Source of the DNA: Mesaphorura yosii
Taxonomy: Eukaryota; Arthropoda; Collembola; Poduromorpha; Tullbergiidae
Assembly (NCBI GenBank): GCA_009869945.1
Contig: WIXG01000364.1
Location: 1 to 64,000 of the forward strand
DNA length: 64,000 nucleotides
Direction of reading: 5' to 3'
The notes beneath the pieces were generated by a model. The model was not told where the DNA came from. It did no database searches and saw only the letters and a list, made by a program, of their open reading frames with translations. The position numbers were made by a program, and so were the translations under genes. Positions 41,348-53,808 of the stretch are shown piece by piece (the first letter of the stretch is position 1; every line of letters begins with the position of its first letter).

Positions 41348-44099
41348 CTACGTCGAACTCACGTCCCCATACGACTTGTTCCAATTTTCTAGCGCGACCA
41401 GGGACTGAGGTGACACCGAAGGGCGAATCTTCTTCAACGATTCCTTGAAGTCTGCGAGGCTGATTCCACGCAGCTTGGATACGTCGAGATTCTTAACTTG
41501 CTCAGAGTCGAGTCCGCGGATTGGGCCAAGCGAGGCGTCTTTTGCGAGGGCGGTCAAGTCGGATCCAGAATATCCTTCCGTCAGGGACGCGAGTTGTCTC
41601 AGGTCTCGATCATTGATTGGGTCGCCATGCACGGATAAGAGACGCTTCAGCAGGATAAAGCGAGTATCAGGTCCAGGAAGGGTGACGTAGATTCTCTTGG
41701 GGAAGCGCCTGCAATATTTCGGAAAAAGACCGTAAATGTCAACGTCTGTATTTAAGTGGTCAAAACTTAAAACACACCTTAAGGCTGCGTCATCAAGCTC
41801 CTGCGGCCTGTTGGTTGCCCCCATCACCAGAATCCTCTCATCTGACTGCGAATGGAGTCCGTCGAACTCAACGAGAAATTCTGTCTTCAGTCTTCGAGTG
41901 GCTTCGTGCTCGTTTTCCTTTCGCTCACATAACAGGGAATCCACTTCGTCGATGAATATGATGGCAGGCTGAAGTCAAAGGCACAAAATTATGTCGAATC
42001 TTAACGGGAATTGGCTGCTGGCTGTCATATCTCACCTGGAGTTCTCGAGCCACACTGAATAAAGCACGAACAAGTTTTTCTCCTTCACCAACCCACTTGG
42101 ACGTGAGACTCGAGGCACTTATATTGAAGAACCGTGCATTAGATTCATGAGCGACCGCCTTCGCGAGCATTGTCTTTCCATTTCCAGGCGGTCCAAACAG
42201 GAGCAAGCCGCGTGCAGGCGCCCGGAGACCGGTGAAAAGTTCTGGGCGCAGCGAAGGCAGAATAACGATTTCCTCCAACGCTTGCTTGGCTGCTTCTTGC
42301 CCTGAAATGTCGTCCCACGTCACTGGACTCCCGTTTTCAATAATTTCGTCGAGTATCAAGTGAGCGAGCTTTTCATCACACGACCTGATTTTGCGTTTCT
42401 CAATTTTGCCAGGAACAGCACTTCCAGGTTTCTTCACTGCACCTGCACCGAGGCCAGCTGCAGTGGCCCCCGCAGCTCGGCGAGCGACTGGAGGAGTTGT
42501 CGGAGTTCGCCCTCCTCGCTGGGCTGCGGGCGTGCTCGTGCCTCCATTTCGGAGTCCAACATTTCTTGGCAATGTATTGCTTCGTCCGGCCGGAGGCTGC
42601 TTGGCAGACGGTTCGACGGGTTTGCGACCTGCAACTGTTCATCAAAGCATAAAATTTAAAGTGATGTGTAATGTACAATGTGGAGTGGAATGAACAATGA
42701 ATACTAAAAAGACGTTGAGGCAACATAAAGAAGCAATTTGGCGTATATGCTGTACCATTATTGGGTGGCAGTGAGGAATGCGCAGGTACATTTGCTGGAG
42801 GGCGATTGCGACTTGTCGAAATTGGAATTCTATCACTTTTTGGAGGTGGCAGGCTTGGCATGGACTGGGCAGCTGCAGGTCCTGCTGTTCCTGCGTCTGG
42901 CGTCTTGGCTCCGGTTCCGACTGCAGCCCAGAATATGTCCTTAATTGTTCCAATCATCGACGGCGAAACCATTGGCTCGGCATGGCCGTCCCCGACATCA
43001 CGACCACGGGCAGCGTTGGAAGTCGAGATAGGAGGATGGGATGGCGTGTTTCGTGCACTGACTACGATGTGTGAGTTGAGACGACAGACAAAATAATGGC
43101 GTGGCGAAATCATGCAAACGAAACAGAACGAATAAATAAAACTACAAAAAATTGTACTTGATGCAAATAATTTATAAAAGAAAATACATTCAGGCTGAAC
43201 TGCACCGAGAAAATCGATAGGAGTTTACCTAGAACTGCAAGTCTTTCTTTCGCCATATCCAAGTTGACTATCATTTTCTCCTGCACTCCTTGAGCACGTT
43301 CATAGGCTTCCCCCGTGCCATTGCAATTGATCTGAATTCCTTTCTCAAGCTCGGCAATACCGCGACGGTACAGAGCAATGGCTGCGTCCTTGCTGCCACT
43401 CTCCTCCTCGTCAATCTTAAGTGCCTTGGAAATCAGTTCAAATGCTTTCCGATGGTGTTGCTTTTGGCGTGCGAGAAGTGGGTCCGTGAGTCCAGGTCCA
43501 TTATTGCCGATTCGATTGGCCGATGCTCCACTCATGATGATCGAAAGCTCTTCTTCGGCCGCAGCCGCTTGGTCGTCGAGGAGTCCGTCTTCAAGCAGAT
43601 CAATGGGCTGCAGGAAACCTACTGCGTGTCCCTGACAACTTGGGCTTGACTTAAGTTTCCTTTGCTTCACAGCAGCTGCTGCTCTTTCTCTCAAGTAGTC
43701 GCTGAGTGGTCTCCAAATCAGCAACACAATCACTCGAATCAATGCAAAAAAGTGGTAGACAGCGAATCCGCCGAGTTCGAATATGAAAACTACTGGTCGT
43801 GATGCGATGTACAGATTGCGGTGATGGATCGACGTGAATTTTGGATATGTTTGGGATGATGTGCTACTGCGTGAAGAGGCGATTGAGGACCCTGACTTGG
43901 TTCGTGATCGACTTGTTCGGCCGACTGTGCCAGCGGATGCGGAACTGCTCCGGTGATGATGCACGATTACCGTGGTTCTGGGAGTGATCGGAATTCGTCC
44001 AGGCACAGGGGAGGCGGGAGTTGAGGCTGGTGTCGAACCTGGAGCAGGGATTGACACGGAACGATTAAGCTGGGGCTTTGGGCTGAATTTCCGTGTCAT
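41348..44099 (-). CDS. spas: Spastin, microtubule-severing AAA ATPase
   Basis: Exons 43229-44099, 42756-43061, 42036-42634, 41778-41968 and 41348-41708 encode about 775 aa, close to the 758 aa of Drosophila spastin. In order: a Ser/Pro-rich N-terminus, a hydrophobic hairpin (about 98-131) that inserts in ER membrane, a MIT domain (about 205-290) that binds ESCRT-III, a Pro/Ala-rich microtubule-binding linker, and the AAA module. The AAA module has Walker A (GPPGNGKT), pore loop ([15 protein letters not shown]), Walker B ([11 protein letters not shown]), sensor-1 ([16 protein letters not shown]) and arginine-finger region. The C-terminal helix ends [11 protein letters not shown]. Spastin hexamers pull on tubulin tails to cut microtubules during ER shaping, axon growth and abscission. 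All splice junctions keep the frame. Confidence 0.95.
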
Positions 44100-45046
44100 T
44101 CAGTGTCGAATTATTTGACGAATGTCCATGCTAGAGGTTTTGGTTGGTTCAATCTTTGTGATTCCATTTCAGCCATAGAAATCTGCAAAAGAGGGAAAGG
44201 AGTTAAGAATGCACTCGTTTTACGAACTAAAAGAATTTTGATGGCTGTTAAGACTTACTTTCATTCGAAACTTATTAGGAGCTTGACTGCGTGAAATTCA
44301 CGGAACGAGATCACAGGGACAGGGCTTCTTAACGAAGCCTTGGCTGAAACCGTGCAAAAACACTAAAATCTGAATTGCACTGCTGATATATGGCAATGAG
44401 ATGAGTCAGGTGAGTAATCAATTGTAATGACGTCTCCCGTGATCGTTATTTTGCCAGGAGCGATAAATGATAAATGCGAGTGTCCTGCCTTTTGTAATTT
44501 CGTGTTCATCTCTACTCAGGTCTGCCCTCCCTTGACACTTATCCCAATGCAATGCTTTGTTGTCTCACACTCACGAGGCTTCGCATTGAGCCACCACGAG
44601 CAAGAACGAATGGAAAGTGAATGTGTCTCAAGGTTATCCATTTCCATGATTTTATGAACCGGACAACGGCAAAAGGTATCGATTTTCTTTTTATGGAACC
44701 TGAGATCTTAAGTGTGTACCGAGCCGTGTACTTCCTTCCTGCACCTGTTTGTTTGTACGTTCATGGTTCTTCTTGGTCTTGAGCCGGATCCGAACTGTCT
44801 TTCAGTGTAATGAAATGACTCTCTGCACTTGATAGCAAAATTTGTGTAAATGGCTGGCAATGACAGAATTCTGGCGACTTGCTTTTCTTGCTCTTCTTTT
44901 TTCACTAATCATAGAAAGCTGACCGAATCAGACCAGGAATAAGTTTTGTATGCTAATTTATTGGGAGGCAAGGAAAAGCAACCTCGTTTTCATAATGGAC
45001 GAACAGAAATTAGAAATCTTACTCATACTTAGAAGTTATCTTACAA
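44100..45046. other. Intergenic, spastin upstream region
   Basis: Holds the spastin promoter/leader and the 3' side of the broken F-box/LRR-like gene. Short ORFs only; none is recognised. Confidence 0.45.
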
Positions 45047-46557
45047 CTAAACTACAATCTGAAGAAATTCGACCCACCGATGAAGAAAGACTTTAGCAGT
45101 CAGCAATCCATCGATGCTTGGTGCCTTTACGTCGGAAGTTTGAGAGAAATGAAGTCTCAGTTCTTGTAGTCCAGGCCAAGTTGTCCACAAGTATGCCAAC
45201 GAAGTTCCATCCAAACTTACATCAAATTTAATAATCGATGGGAAGTTCCTTGCCAATTCATCCAACTCCTGGAGTTTCAGGAAGCTGCAGTGGAGCAGAA
45301 GCATCTTGAAATTAGATTCCATATTGAGGTCGAGTTTGAGGGTTTCAATAACGGGCATCTCAGGAATGTTGATTTGGCATTTCGGTAAATCGTCATCAAA
45401 GTACTGATTGGTCTTAATGCTGAAACGTTTCAGGTGACTGGATTATCCGGAGAGAGGTTGAACGCTGATAGCTTGACCTTGAGATTAAGGAGTTTTTGAA
45501 CGGCTACGGGCTTCAAGGTACCGGACCCCATGAACAGCATTCTAAGTGTGTCTTTACAATCCACATTTTCATTCACCAGGCGCAGGACGAAAAGGTTCAA
45601 ATCAAAACCTCGATCCTCGAGGAAGCACGAAATTTCAAATTCTCGAGTGAAGGCACCGAATTAATGCAGTCAGAGAGGACAGGCTCGGTGTATTCGAGGA
45701 AACCGTCGCCGTTCCCCTTGTCCTTCAGTTTCAATACTTTAAGATTGGGTAGTTCTGTTTTTTGAGGGAGGGCTTTGCCCGCCTTGCACTTGCTTACTTG
45801 ACGCACCTTCTTGTAGTCCGCATTTGTGTCCAAGATTTATTCAGTCATTTGTGGGGAACCGAAGATGATCTCGTGTAGGCCATCAACACTAGCGCAATCC
45901 AACTTCAGATTGAGTTTTGTGATGACTGAGCCACAGGTAGAGAAGAAATCTTGATACTTCTTGTCGAAAAATGATATGCAGCGGGTGTTGAGGTTCGGCG
46001 AGTAGTCACAATATTTTAGTTTGAATGCAACGGAATTTCTTTGCTCTTCTTCATAACTTTGGCAAAGCGTGTTATGTCTGGTTTCTTTAAATCAAATCGG
46101 ATGAAAATATCTCTCATTTTGGGAATTATCAATTTGTTCCATTCCGTGCACGTTTGACGTAACATCTTCAAATTTTGCATGTGTGGCTGCAGGTAATCCA
46201 CGAGTTTCGACATGAGCTAAGCAGATCAATAAAAAATGTACAACACGGAAGTAATAATACTCAGCAAATTCTTACAATTGGATTGAACTTCACTTTCGCC
46301 GCTGTTGATCCAATTGGAACTTGGTCTCCTGAACCCGATTTATCACTGGCTCCAGCTTGTGCAGAATGAGATTGAAGTTGGTTAGGGGTGGCAGGATCTG
46401 GATCTTCTTGAACCTTTCGTCGTTTGCTTGCATCCCTCGAATCAGCTCCACGTCGAGTTCCAGATCCTGAAGTAGTTTTACCAGACTTGGATGAGCCAGA
46501 AGTACTCGGTAATGGATTGTCTGAAGAAGGCACCTTCTGCTTGTGTCTTCGGCCCAT
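45047..46557 (-). pseudogene. Broken F-box / leucine-rich-repeat-like gene
   Basis: A first exon (46276-46557) encodes a Ser/Lys-rich leader. It joins an exon from 46216 that encodes an F-box-like segment (helical YLQPHMQNLKMLRQ, then TCTEWNKL, the usual Cys-x-x-Trp element). Downstream, Leu-rich segments typical of F-box/LRR proteins are readable (LPNLKVLKLKDKG, PVIETLKLDLNMES, WPGLQELRLHFS), but the frame is broken at least four times. A one-base shift lies near 46025, an in-frame TAA at 45838-45840, a further shift near 45595 and a stop near 45440. No donor/acceptor pairs explain these breaks. F-box proteins recruit substrates to SCF ubiquitin ligases; this copy is probably inactive. A heavily mis-assembled real gene is the alternative. 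Confidence 0.6.
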
Positions 46558-47593
46558 TTTGTCTCGTGAATAGTCAATAGTCTAATTAGAGGAATAGAAC
46601 ATTCAGTCGAAATACACCAGAAAACCAATGCCGGTCCGACAAAATTGCCAAACTTACCTTCCAACTTGTTCCAAACTCAAGGAGAAATGAAATCCGGTTG
46701 CGGGCTGATCAGCAATCACTGATAAGCTTGATTTCCCTCAATAAATAAGAATCAGGAGTGAAGAAAACTGATGGAGATTATGTAAGGAGATCAGTGAAAC
46801 AGAGGCCGAGACAGACTGAGCAAACGAAAGGACAGATTACGAAGATAAACAAAGCAGTACACCAAACTTATGAATGTACGAATCTCCGAAGCAATTCAAG
46901 TTCTTCCCGCATCCTTGCATATTTCATCGCATCTCTGCCGTGCTGAGCTGTTTCTATTGCACATGATGCATGACTGATGCTGATGGCTGAGGAGTGCATG
47001 ATCTCTTTATGATGCTACGCCACGCTTACGTTGCTGCACTGCTGTGATGAATCACTGAGCCTATTTCCTAGACTTTTGCCTGGCTGTACCGTGCTTTGCT
47101 ACTCTACGCTGTCTGAGCTCGTCTGCTGTGGAGTCACTCATACATTTGCGTAGTACGAAAAAAAGCAAAGGCAAAGGGCAAAGAACGCAACGGAAAAGGA
47201 AGTTGGTAATCTCCATAACCAAATTACGTTTTAGTAGACAGAGACTGATTGACCACACCAGCCCACGCTGAGAGCTGAACTGCGATTGCGATTACGATTA
47301 TTTATTGCGTAGATTGGTAATTTGCTAATTCCAGGATTAGACTGGACGTGATTAATTATTTTAGTGTTCATTGAGTCGTATTCTGAATACGAATACTGAA
47401 TTGTAATTGTTGAGTGAGTGATCAACAATCTAGTTGGAGTTGGAGATCCAGAAATTTGTCTCCTACCTGCGAAATCCAGGCGTGGGTCGATTTTTAGATT
47501 GACATTTCTTGTTTACTGGTTGGTGAAAGCCACAGCCAAGGTCAAAGTGAATTAAACAGTCTAATAATTCAGCACAGTTCATACGACCGTGAA
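46558..47593. other. Intergenic upstream of eIF4G2
   Basis: About 1 kb with no recognised gene; it should include the promoter and leader of eIF4G2. A TGATAAG motif lies near 46720. Confidence 0.45.
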
Positions 47594-47683
47594 GTGGTGT
47601 GGAAGGTGGCTGATTTTTACCCCAGATTTGTTTCGTATAAACCAACAACGGACGGGCCAATAGTTCAAGGAGGTGTTTCTCGC

Positions 47684-50600
47684 ATGTTAGGAGGCAGGTA
47701 AGTCAGACGTCTGGTAATTTATTCGACATGATTGGCATTGGACGCTTGTTACGCTCGACCTCGGTTTCATTTCAGGGACGACCTTCGTTCCCAAACTGTA
47801 ACCGATAAATGGGTTCCAAAATCTGCCACTAAACGCGATGCACACTCCATTAACTCTACAAAATACACTACTGAGAACAACAAACACGATAGCGATGATG
47901 TCATTTTCAGAACGGTAAGCATTCAATTAATTCTTTGTCAAATTGTAATTTTTAAATAGGTATATGACCAATGAATCTAACGAATGATACCAATTTATTA
48001 CAGATTCGTGGCATTCTCAATAAACTCACACCTCAGACATTCGATAAGTTGACCGATGAATTAATTCGTACTGGATTAGATTCACAAGCTCGGCTCAAGG
48101 GCCTCATTCTTTTGGTAAGTATTTTTCGATTAGGTTACAAACACACTACAGATAACATAAATATTTGATCCTAAACGCCTGAATTTGTTTAGATTTTTGA
48201 GAAAGCACTTCAAGAACCCAAGTACGTGTGTATGTACGCTGCACTATGTAAGAAGATAGCAACAAAGGTTCCAAACTTCGACAAAATTCCCGATGGTCAA
48301 CCCAGCATCACGACGTTCCAACGCCTGCTCCTCAGCAAATGCCAAGACGAATTTGAAAACAGGGCACGAGCATCAGCGTACTTTGACAACAAAATAGGCG
48401 CTTTGACTCCAGACGAAGAAGAGGACAAAATGGTGGCAAAACGTAAAATGTTGGGCAACATCAACTTCATTGGCGAACTCTGCAAATTACAAATGCTTAC
48501 GCACACAATTCTGTACAAGTGCGCTGAAGAACTGATTAGAAAGGCGAAGCCAGAGGATTTGGAGTGTTTGGCACAGATCATGACCAACTGTGGCCATTTG
48601 CTGGACACCGACAAGGGCAAGAAGCTGATGGATCAATATTTTATAAGAATCACGGCGCTCAGCAAAAGTGATAAGCTCCCGCCGCGGATTCGGTTTATGC
48701 TTCAGGATGTGGTTGAGTTACGCGAGAACGGCTGGCACTCACGTACTTCCAAGACGGTCAAGGAGAGGCCGAAGCTAATTGAAGACATTCGTAAGGAGGC
48801 GGCGGAAGAATTGGGGCTTGACTTATCTGAAAATGATTCGGGCATTGAGGAGTATCGTCGTCCGTTCACTGTTGGGGTGAAGAAAACATTCAACCCACGC
48901 AGAAAGACGGGCATGGAAGACGTTTTCGGCCCAGCACCATTTTCAATGACGGCGACGCTCGGAACGGGTCCAGGAGTCATCACTCATGGGGACAAGAAGC
49001 CAGGGTAAGAAACATTTGACAATTTAACTTCGATTCTTAGCACCTGCCTTGCAAGAATCCATGCATTAACAATTCTAAGAATTCCGCTCTCTTGCTTCTT
49101 GTAGGATGAATTCGACCATTTTCCACGACGGCCGCATTGGGGGCCCTCCAAATATGCCCAATTTCCAAGCACCAGGCGGCAGACCTTTCCATAACCACAG
49201 CAATAATATGAATCAGAACAATCCTTACAATGGAGGGGCCGGGGCGCCGTATTATAATCGTGGTGGTGGCCGCCCGGAACAGAACGATGCGCCTCGCCAT
49301 CATGTGCCGAATGGGAATCCGAAATTTGACAAATTTGTCCAGGGTAATCAGCGCCAGCAGTATGGAGGAGGCGAGCGTGAACAGTTTAACATCATGAGAA
49401 ACCAAGGCCACGGACACGGGCATTCGAAGAACGGAATGGACAAGGCACCACCTGCACCCATCGCCCCACGATTCCAAAGGCAAGGCCAGATTCAACAGCA
49501 ACAGCGCCCGACTAGTCCTTCTGAGACGTATGGCCGTGGTTCTTCTCCTGGTTTAGCAGCTGTAAGCCCACGTGATCGTGATCACCCACGGGAGCGTGAG
49601 CAAAATATGGAGCCCGTGCTTCGACCGATGACCAGAAACTTCTCCACGCCAGCTGCACATCAACATCAATCTTTCAACAATCCTTACGGAGGCAGACCAT
49701 TCAGACCGGTTCCGGAGCGACCGTTGGCCCCTCACAGTGCGCCGTTGCCTCCATCTTTGAATTCGATGCAACTTAACGGAGATGCTCCGGCACGTCCATC
49801 CACTGCAGCCACACCACCCGCTGCTTTGCCGGCAGAAAAGGGAAAAGTAAACTCTAACCTCCTTCTATGCGTTTGTTTTTGGAGTTTTGATTTACCCGAA
49901 CGGTATTTTAATGTGTTTTTATTATCTTTTCAAAAGGGACCTACAAGAGCGGACTTCATGAAGAAGGTGGAAGCGATCTTGGACGAGTATTTAAGCTCGA
50001 AAGATGAAGCTGAGGGCAGGAAGGCGTTGCAAGAGCTTGAAATTCCAGAGAAGTTCGTCGTTGACGCAGTTGGAGCCATGTTGAATAAAGCAATGGACAG
50101 GAATGGTAAGTTTACATTGCTAGTGCATGGTGCTGGGTCTTAGAAAAATTAACTAGAACTAAAAAAAATATTTGTCGTAGAATCCGAGCGAGAACTGGGT
50201 TTCAGCTTCCTAGTTCACCTCCAGCAAAGCAAGCCATCGTGGATTACGTCCGAACAATATCTGGATGCCTACCACAAAGTGTTGGACACAATGGGTGACT
50301 TGGAGGCAGACATTCCCCGCATCAAATCCTATGTGGCCTCGTTCGCTGCTAAATCAGTGCAGGCGGATGTGCTGTCGCTCGCCCAGGTCGCTGAGCCGAT
50401 GGCTAACGGAAGCCACTATCCGTTCCTGCTCCTTGTACTGCAACAGCTTAGTAAAACTATAGAGAAGGTGCAGCTGTCAAAGCTCTTCGAAGACTCCAAA
50501 GTTGAATTGCTTGAGACGCTGCCAAAGGTCGATCGATCAAAATCCCGATTGGATGACATTCTCGAAGAACGACGGCTGTCATTCCTGTTTCCTCTGCTGA

Positions 50601-51290
50601 AGGTGCAGGCGGAGATGATGGAGTGGCTACAGACCGACTCGAATCCGACGAACTTCCTGGATTGGATCATGAAGAATGTTGACAAGGAATACCACGGCTT
50701 TCCTGGGTTCATAAATGCTCTAATGACAGTTGTATTTCGGTTCATCACTCAAGTAAGTTTCATTAATGCCGCGTGGATATTAATTTAAACAAATTCCTTC
50801 AACAAAAATTATTTTAACTGTATTTCCGCGTTTCTTTGCAGGAGGTCGGCAAATCTTCCGACCAAACTGAGAAGGCCATCAAAGACGCTGAGTGCAAGCT
50901 CCTGGAAGCCTTCAAACCAGTCCTGGAAAAATTCTTTGGTGGCAGCGAAAATAAATTGGAGAACCAACTAATTGGCATTTACGCAATTCAGGCAGGATGG
51001 TACGCGATGAGATGTCCTAAAGGTAAATAGCCTTAGCCACCAGTTTTGTAAAGTACAATGTTTAACGGCGCAAAATCAATATTGCTTGGAATTTTGGATT
51101 AATTTTAGTGACACTTTTGCGCTGGTTCATGAACCTGTACGAGCTGGAGTTGTTTGAGGAGGATGCATTCCTGCGCTGGAAAGAAGATCTTTGCAACGAC
51201 TATCCCGGCAAAGGAAAGGCCTTGTTTCAAGTCCATCAATGGCTGACCTGGTTGGAGACGGCCGACGATGAGGACGAGGAGGAAGAGTAA
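47684..51290 (+). CDS. NAT1: eIF4G2 / DAP5 / NAT1 translation initiation factor
   Basis: Nine exons: 47684-47697, 47776-47914, 48004-48114, 48193-49004, 49105-49846, 49937-50105, 50181-50752, 50842-51022 and 51109-51290 (973 aa from the ATG). The MIF4G domain starts at IRGILNKLTPQTFDKL and includes LLSKCQDEFENRARA and GNINFIGELCKL. A Gly/Asn/Gln-rich linker follows, then an MA3 domain (DFMKKVEAILDEYLSSKD) and a C-terminal W2 domain ending FQVHQWLTWLETADDEDEEE. The protein lacks the eIF4E-binding N-terminus of eIF4G, as expected for DAP5/NAT1, which supports cap-independent and selected translation. The family is known to start at GUG. Here the frame is open upstream of the ATG and has GTG codons at 47594, 47597 and 47606, the last in good context. 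Introns 2 and 5 were checked by frame. Confidence 0.94.
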
Positions 51291-51662
51291 TTACGCTCGG
51301 TCCACTGGTTCTTCTGTATACTGCTTATGAAGCTGCAAGAATGGACTCGAAGCCCGATCAGAGAAGCACACGACGAAGCAACACCAACCTTATCTCCTAC
51401 TTTTTAGTATTTGACTTGATGACTTGATAGGTCTAATGTACTACTATTAATTATTGCTATTATTATCTTGATTCTTGACTAGCGACTAGCAGCAGCAGCG
51501 TAATGTGAAATTAGGACTCGTATTGTGTTGTAATCGTGTATTTCACGTAAAGCTGGTATGCCGCTTTCAAGTACATCGAACTGGGATCGGAATTGACGAG
51601 TTGATCATCGGTATTTGAAATTTTTTGTAAGACGATAACTTATAAGGAAGGCAAAATGACGA

Positions 51663-51668
51663 AATAAA
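51663..51668 (+). terminator. Polyadenylation signal of eIF4G2
   Basis: aataaa about 370 bases after the stop, with no earlier match seen. Confidence 0.5.
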
Positions 51669-52368
51669 ATTGGGCTTTTGTAAATTCAATTCATGATTCT
51701 GGCATGCTCTGGTCGGGCTCATTTAGCAAAATAAATTCGAGTAGACGGAAATGGCTTCGACTAGCCAAAGATAGCGGATGAAGATTTGCCTCGACAGCCA
51801 CAAACAGATGAGATGAGATGAGGAAAATGCAAGGAAGCAAGCGGCGGTAGTGAAAAGTTGCTCTGATACTGTTTCTCAGATGCTCGCTCGTCTGACTTTT
51901 CGTCAAGACTGACTTCGACCTTCTGAAATTCGAAGGAGGCTACAAATTAATCTCTGAAGATAAACGAATACTGAAATCCCTCCGTCGTCGGTTCCGTAAT
52001 TTTACAGTAATTGATCTAATTTTCAATGGAAATGGAAACAAAAGAAGAATTCAGAGGAGCAGGATTCTATCCTGGGGATTGATAGATAATGAGAATTAGT
52101 GAATTATACATTGCTGATTCCAATCTGTAAGCTACGGTATAGAGCTAAGCAGTATTTTGCTAATTTAGTGTGTACCATGACACTGAAGTTGAACCGACGC
52201 ATCAGCAACCGGGGCCAGTTAAATTGAAGTTAAGGGTGGCAGGAGAATCCGTTTCCTACAGTGCGTACCATTGCACAATGTTAGGTTGCGGTGTGTTGGC
52301 ACGCAAACTTAACCTAACCTATCCCATGCAGTCTCTTGTGTTCTCAGACTTCGAATTTTTCTTCCTAC

Positions 52369-52537
52369 CCTTAACCCCAATCCAACCACAGGGAGCGGCT
52401 CCCAGATACGTGCAACTAGTTCGTTTAAACACTGTAGTCGTCCCTGTCTCAGATACCAGACCCGTCACCAGGTCCAGTTTTGGAGGGACAAGCCAAATTC
52501 TGGCTCCATTGGTGTAGCAGCACACGTCGCAATCAAA
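52369..52537 (-). other. Possible isolated coding exon, unknown
   Basis: On the minus strand, an acceptor-like tcattgcag precedes an open frame containing FDCDVCCYTNGARIWLVPPK, then TSCTYLGAAPCGW, with a GTAGGA donor after it. Cys, Trp and Gly content looks coding-like, but no partner exons or family were found. Confidence 0.2.
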
Positions 52538-53209
52538 CTGCAATGATCAGTCCGCAGTCGGAACTGGATCGACTAGTGCATTAATTAACTTTGCATCAAA
52601 TGTTCCATCTGTAATATAGGATTCAATGACAAGGCGACAGCGAATAAGCACATGGCCAAGGCGCATGCGTCTAGCATTTAGCAGCATCGGCGCAATAAGT
52701 AAATTAAGTATTCTAGCTTTCTGGCTATGACTAATTTTAATAAAAGACTCCTCACTGATCTATGATTTTACCCATAGACTTACTTTTAATTAGAATCAGT
52801 ATTTCCGCCACTGGTGAACGGAGCTTCCATCACAGGCTTGACACGATTATCTAATTACAAGCCGGATATGTCATTTATTCCTGGACTTCCTGTTATTGCT
52901 CCTTATCTCTTCTCACTTTCACCGAGTCCTGACCGTGCCGTCGTTCTGTACTGCGGTTGGTCGGACTTGGCTCGTGAACTTCAGTCTCTTGTGGTCCCTG
53001 CCCTCTGGTCTCTCTTCAACATCTCTTATCTGGGATGGCATCAAAAAATCAGACAGAACAGGAAAACTGTATGGCTGCCGCTGCACTAATACTGGAATTA
53101 TCCAGCCTGGATCAATTCTCTTAATTCAAATCAGGAAGTATGCATCGAAATTGTGAGATGATGCTCGCACGAGTTGTGCATCACATAAAATCGGAGCCGT
53201 TCGAATGCA

Positions 53210-53217
53210 TATAAAAA
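53210..53217 (+). promoter_or_regulatory. TATA box of the Gly-rich peptide gene
   Basis: TATAAAAA, followed about 30 bases later by an initiator-like TCACTT near 53241. It is 120 bases upstream of the ATG at 53330. Confidence 0.6.
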
Positions 53218-53329
53218 GGGTCAAGCCTAAAATTCACGGTCACTTCAAATTTTTGGAGACTTCCTCTGCTTGAACCTGCCCTGCCTTTGCCGCGTGCTCT
53301 TTGCTTGACAATAATCGTCAATATCAACA

Positions 53330-53808
53330 ATGGAGTTCAAATCTCTGACATTTCTGCTTGTTGGATTGGCTTTGGTCCATGTTTGTGCAGGTAATTAGAG
53401 TAATTACAAGAATTTGGTGCAGAGCCAAGAAGACATTATCAGCTCAAATTCCGATGACATGCAGGATCTCCGATCGAGAAGCGTCAACTGAGCGGAGCTG
53501 CCAGCACCGGAATTGGGCTCGGAAATACATTGGCCGGGGCGAAGAATCTTGGCCAAGGACTGATGGGGTCGGGGCTCGGTCTTGGACAAACTTTAGGTGG
53601 AGTCGCCCAGCTTGCAGTGGATCCTGGTGCAGGCCTAAATAACATTGTTGGCGGAGTTGGGAACGTGGCTGGTGGTCTTACTGACACTGTTGGAGGTCTC
53701 GTTGGCACTCTGGGTGGCTTGACTGGCACCCTCAGCGGAGTGGCGCAACAGGGAAGCGAGGGCCTGAAGGGCGCGGCCAACATCGTTCATGGACTTCTTG
53801 GGCGTTAA
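53330..53808 (+). CDS. Small secreted Gly-rich peptide precursor
   Basis: Exons 53330-53390 and 53465-53808 encode 134 aa. The first exon is a classic signal peptide (MEFKSLTFLLVGLALVHVCA). The second starts with a short propeptide ending in the dibasic site IEKR, followed by a mature Gly-rich region with repeating Gly-Gly-hydrophobic-Thr units (GGLTDTVGGLVGTLGGLTGT). The TATA box and poly(A) signal (53855) fit a highly transcribed small gene. Similar arrangements occur in arthropod cuticle, silk-gland and antimicrobial peptides. I recognise no specific family, so the function is open; the pattern suggests an extracellular structural or defensive peptide. Confidence 0.75.

Larger units (their letters stand above)
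51291..53329. other. eIF4G2 3' UTR and intergenic DNA
   Basis: The eIF4G2 3' UTR probably runs to about 51690. The rest is gene-poor. A minus-strand segment at 52369-52537 could be an isolated exon, listed separately. A strong TATA box at 53210 belongs to the next gene. Confidence 0.5.

Noticed and set aside
52170-52517. 115-aa plus-strand ORF
   Set aside because: Starts with GTG and has no family match; the minus strand of the same stretch looks slightly more coding-like.
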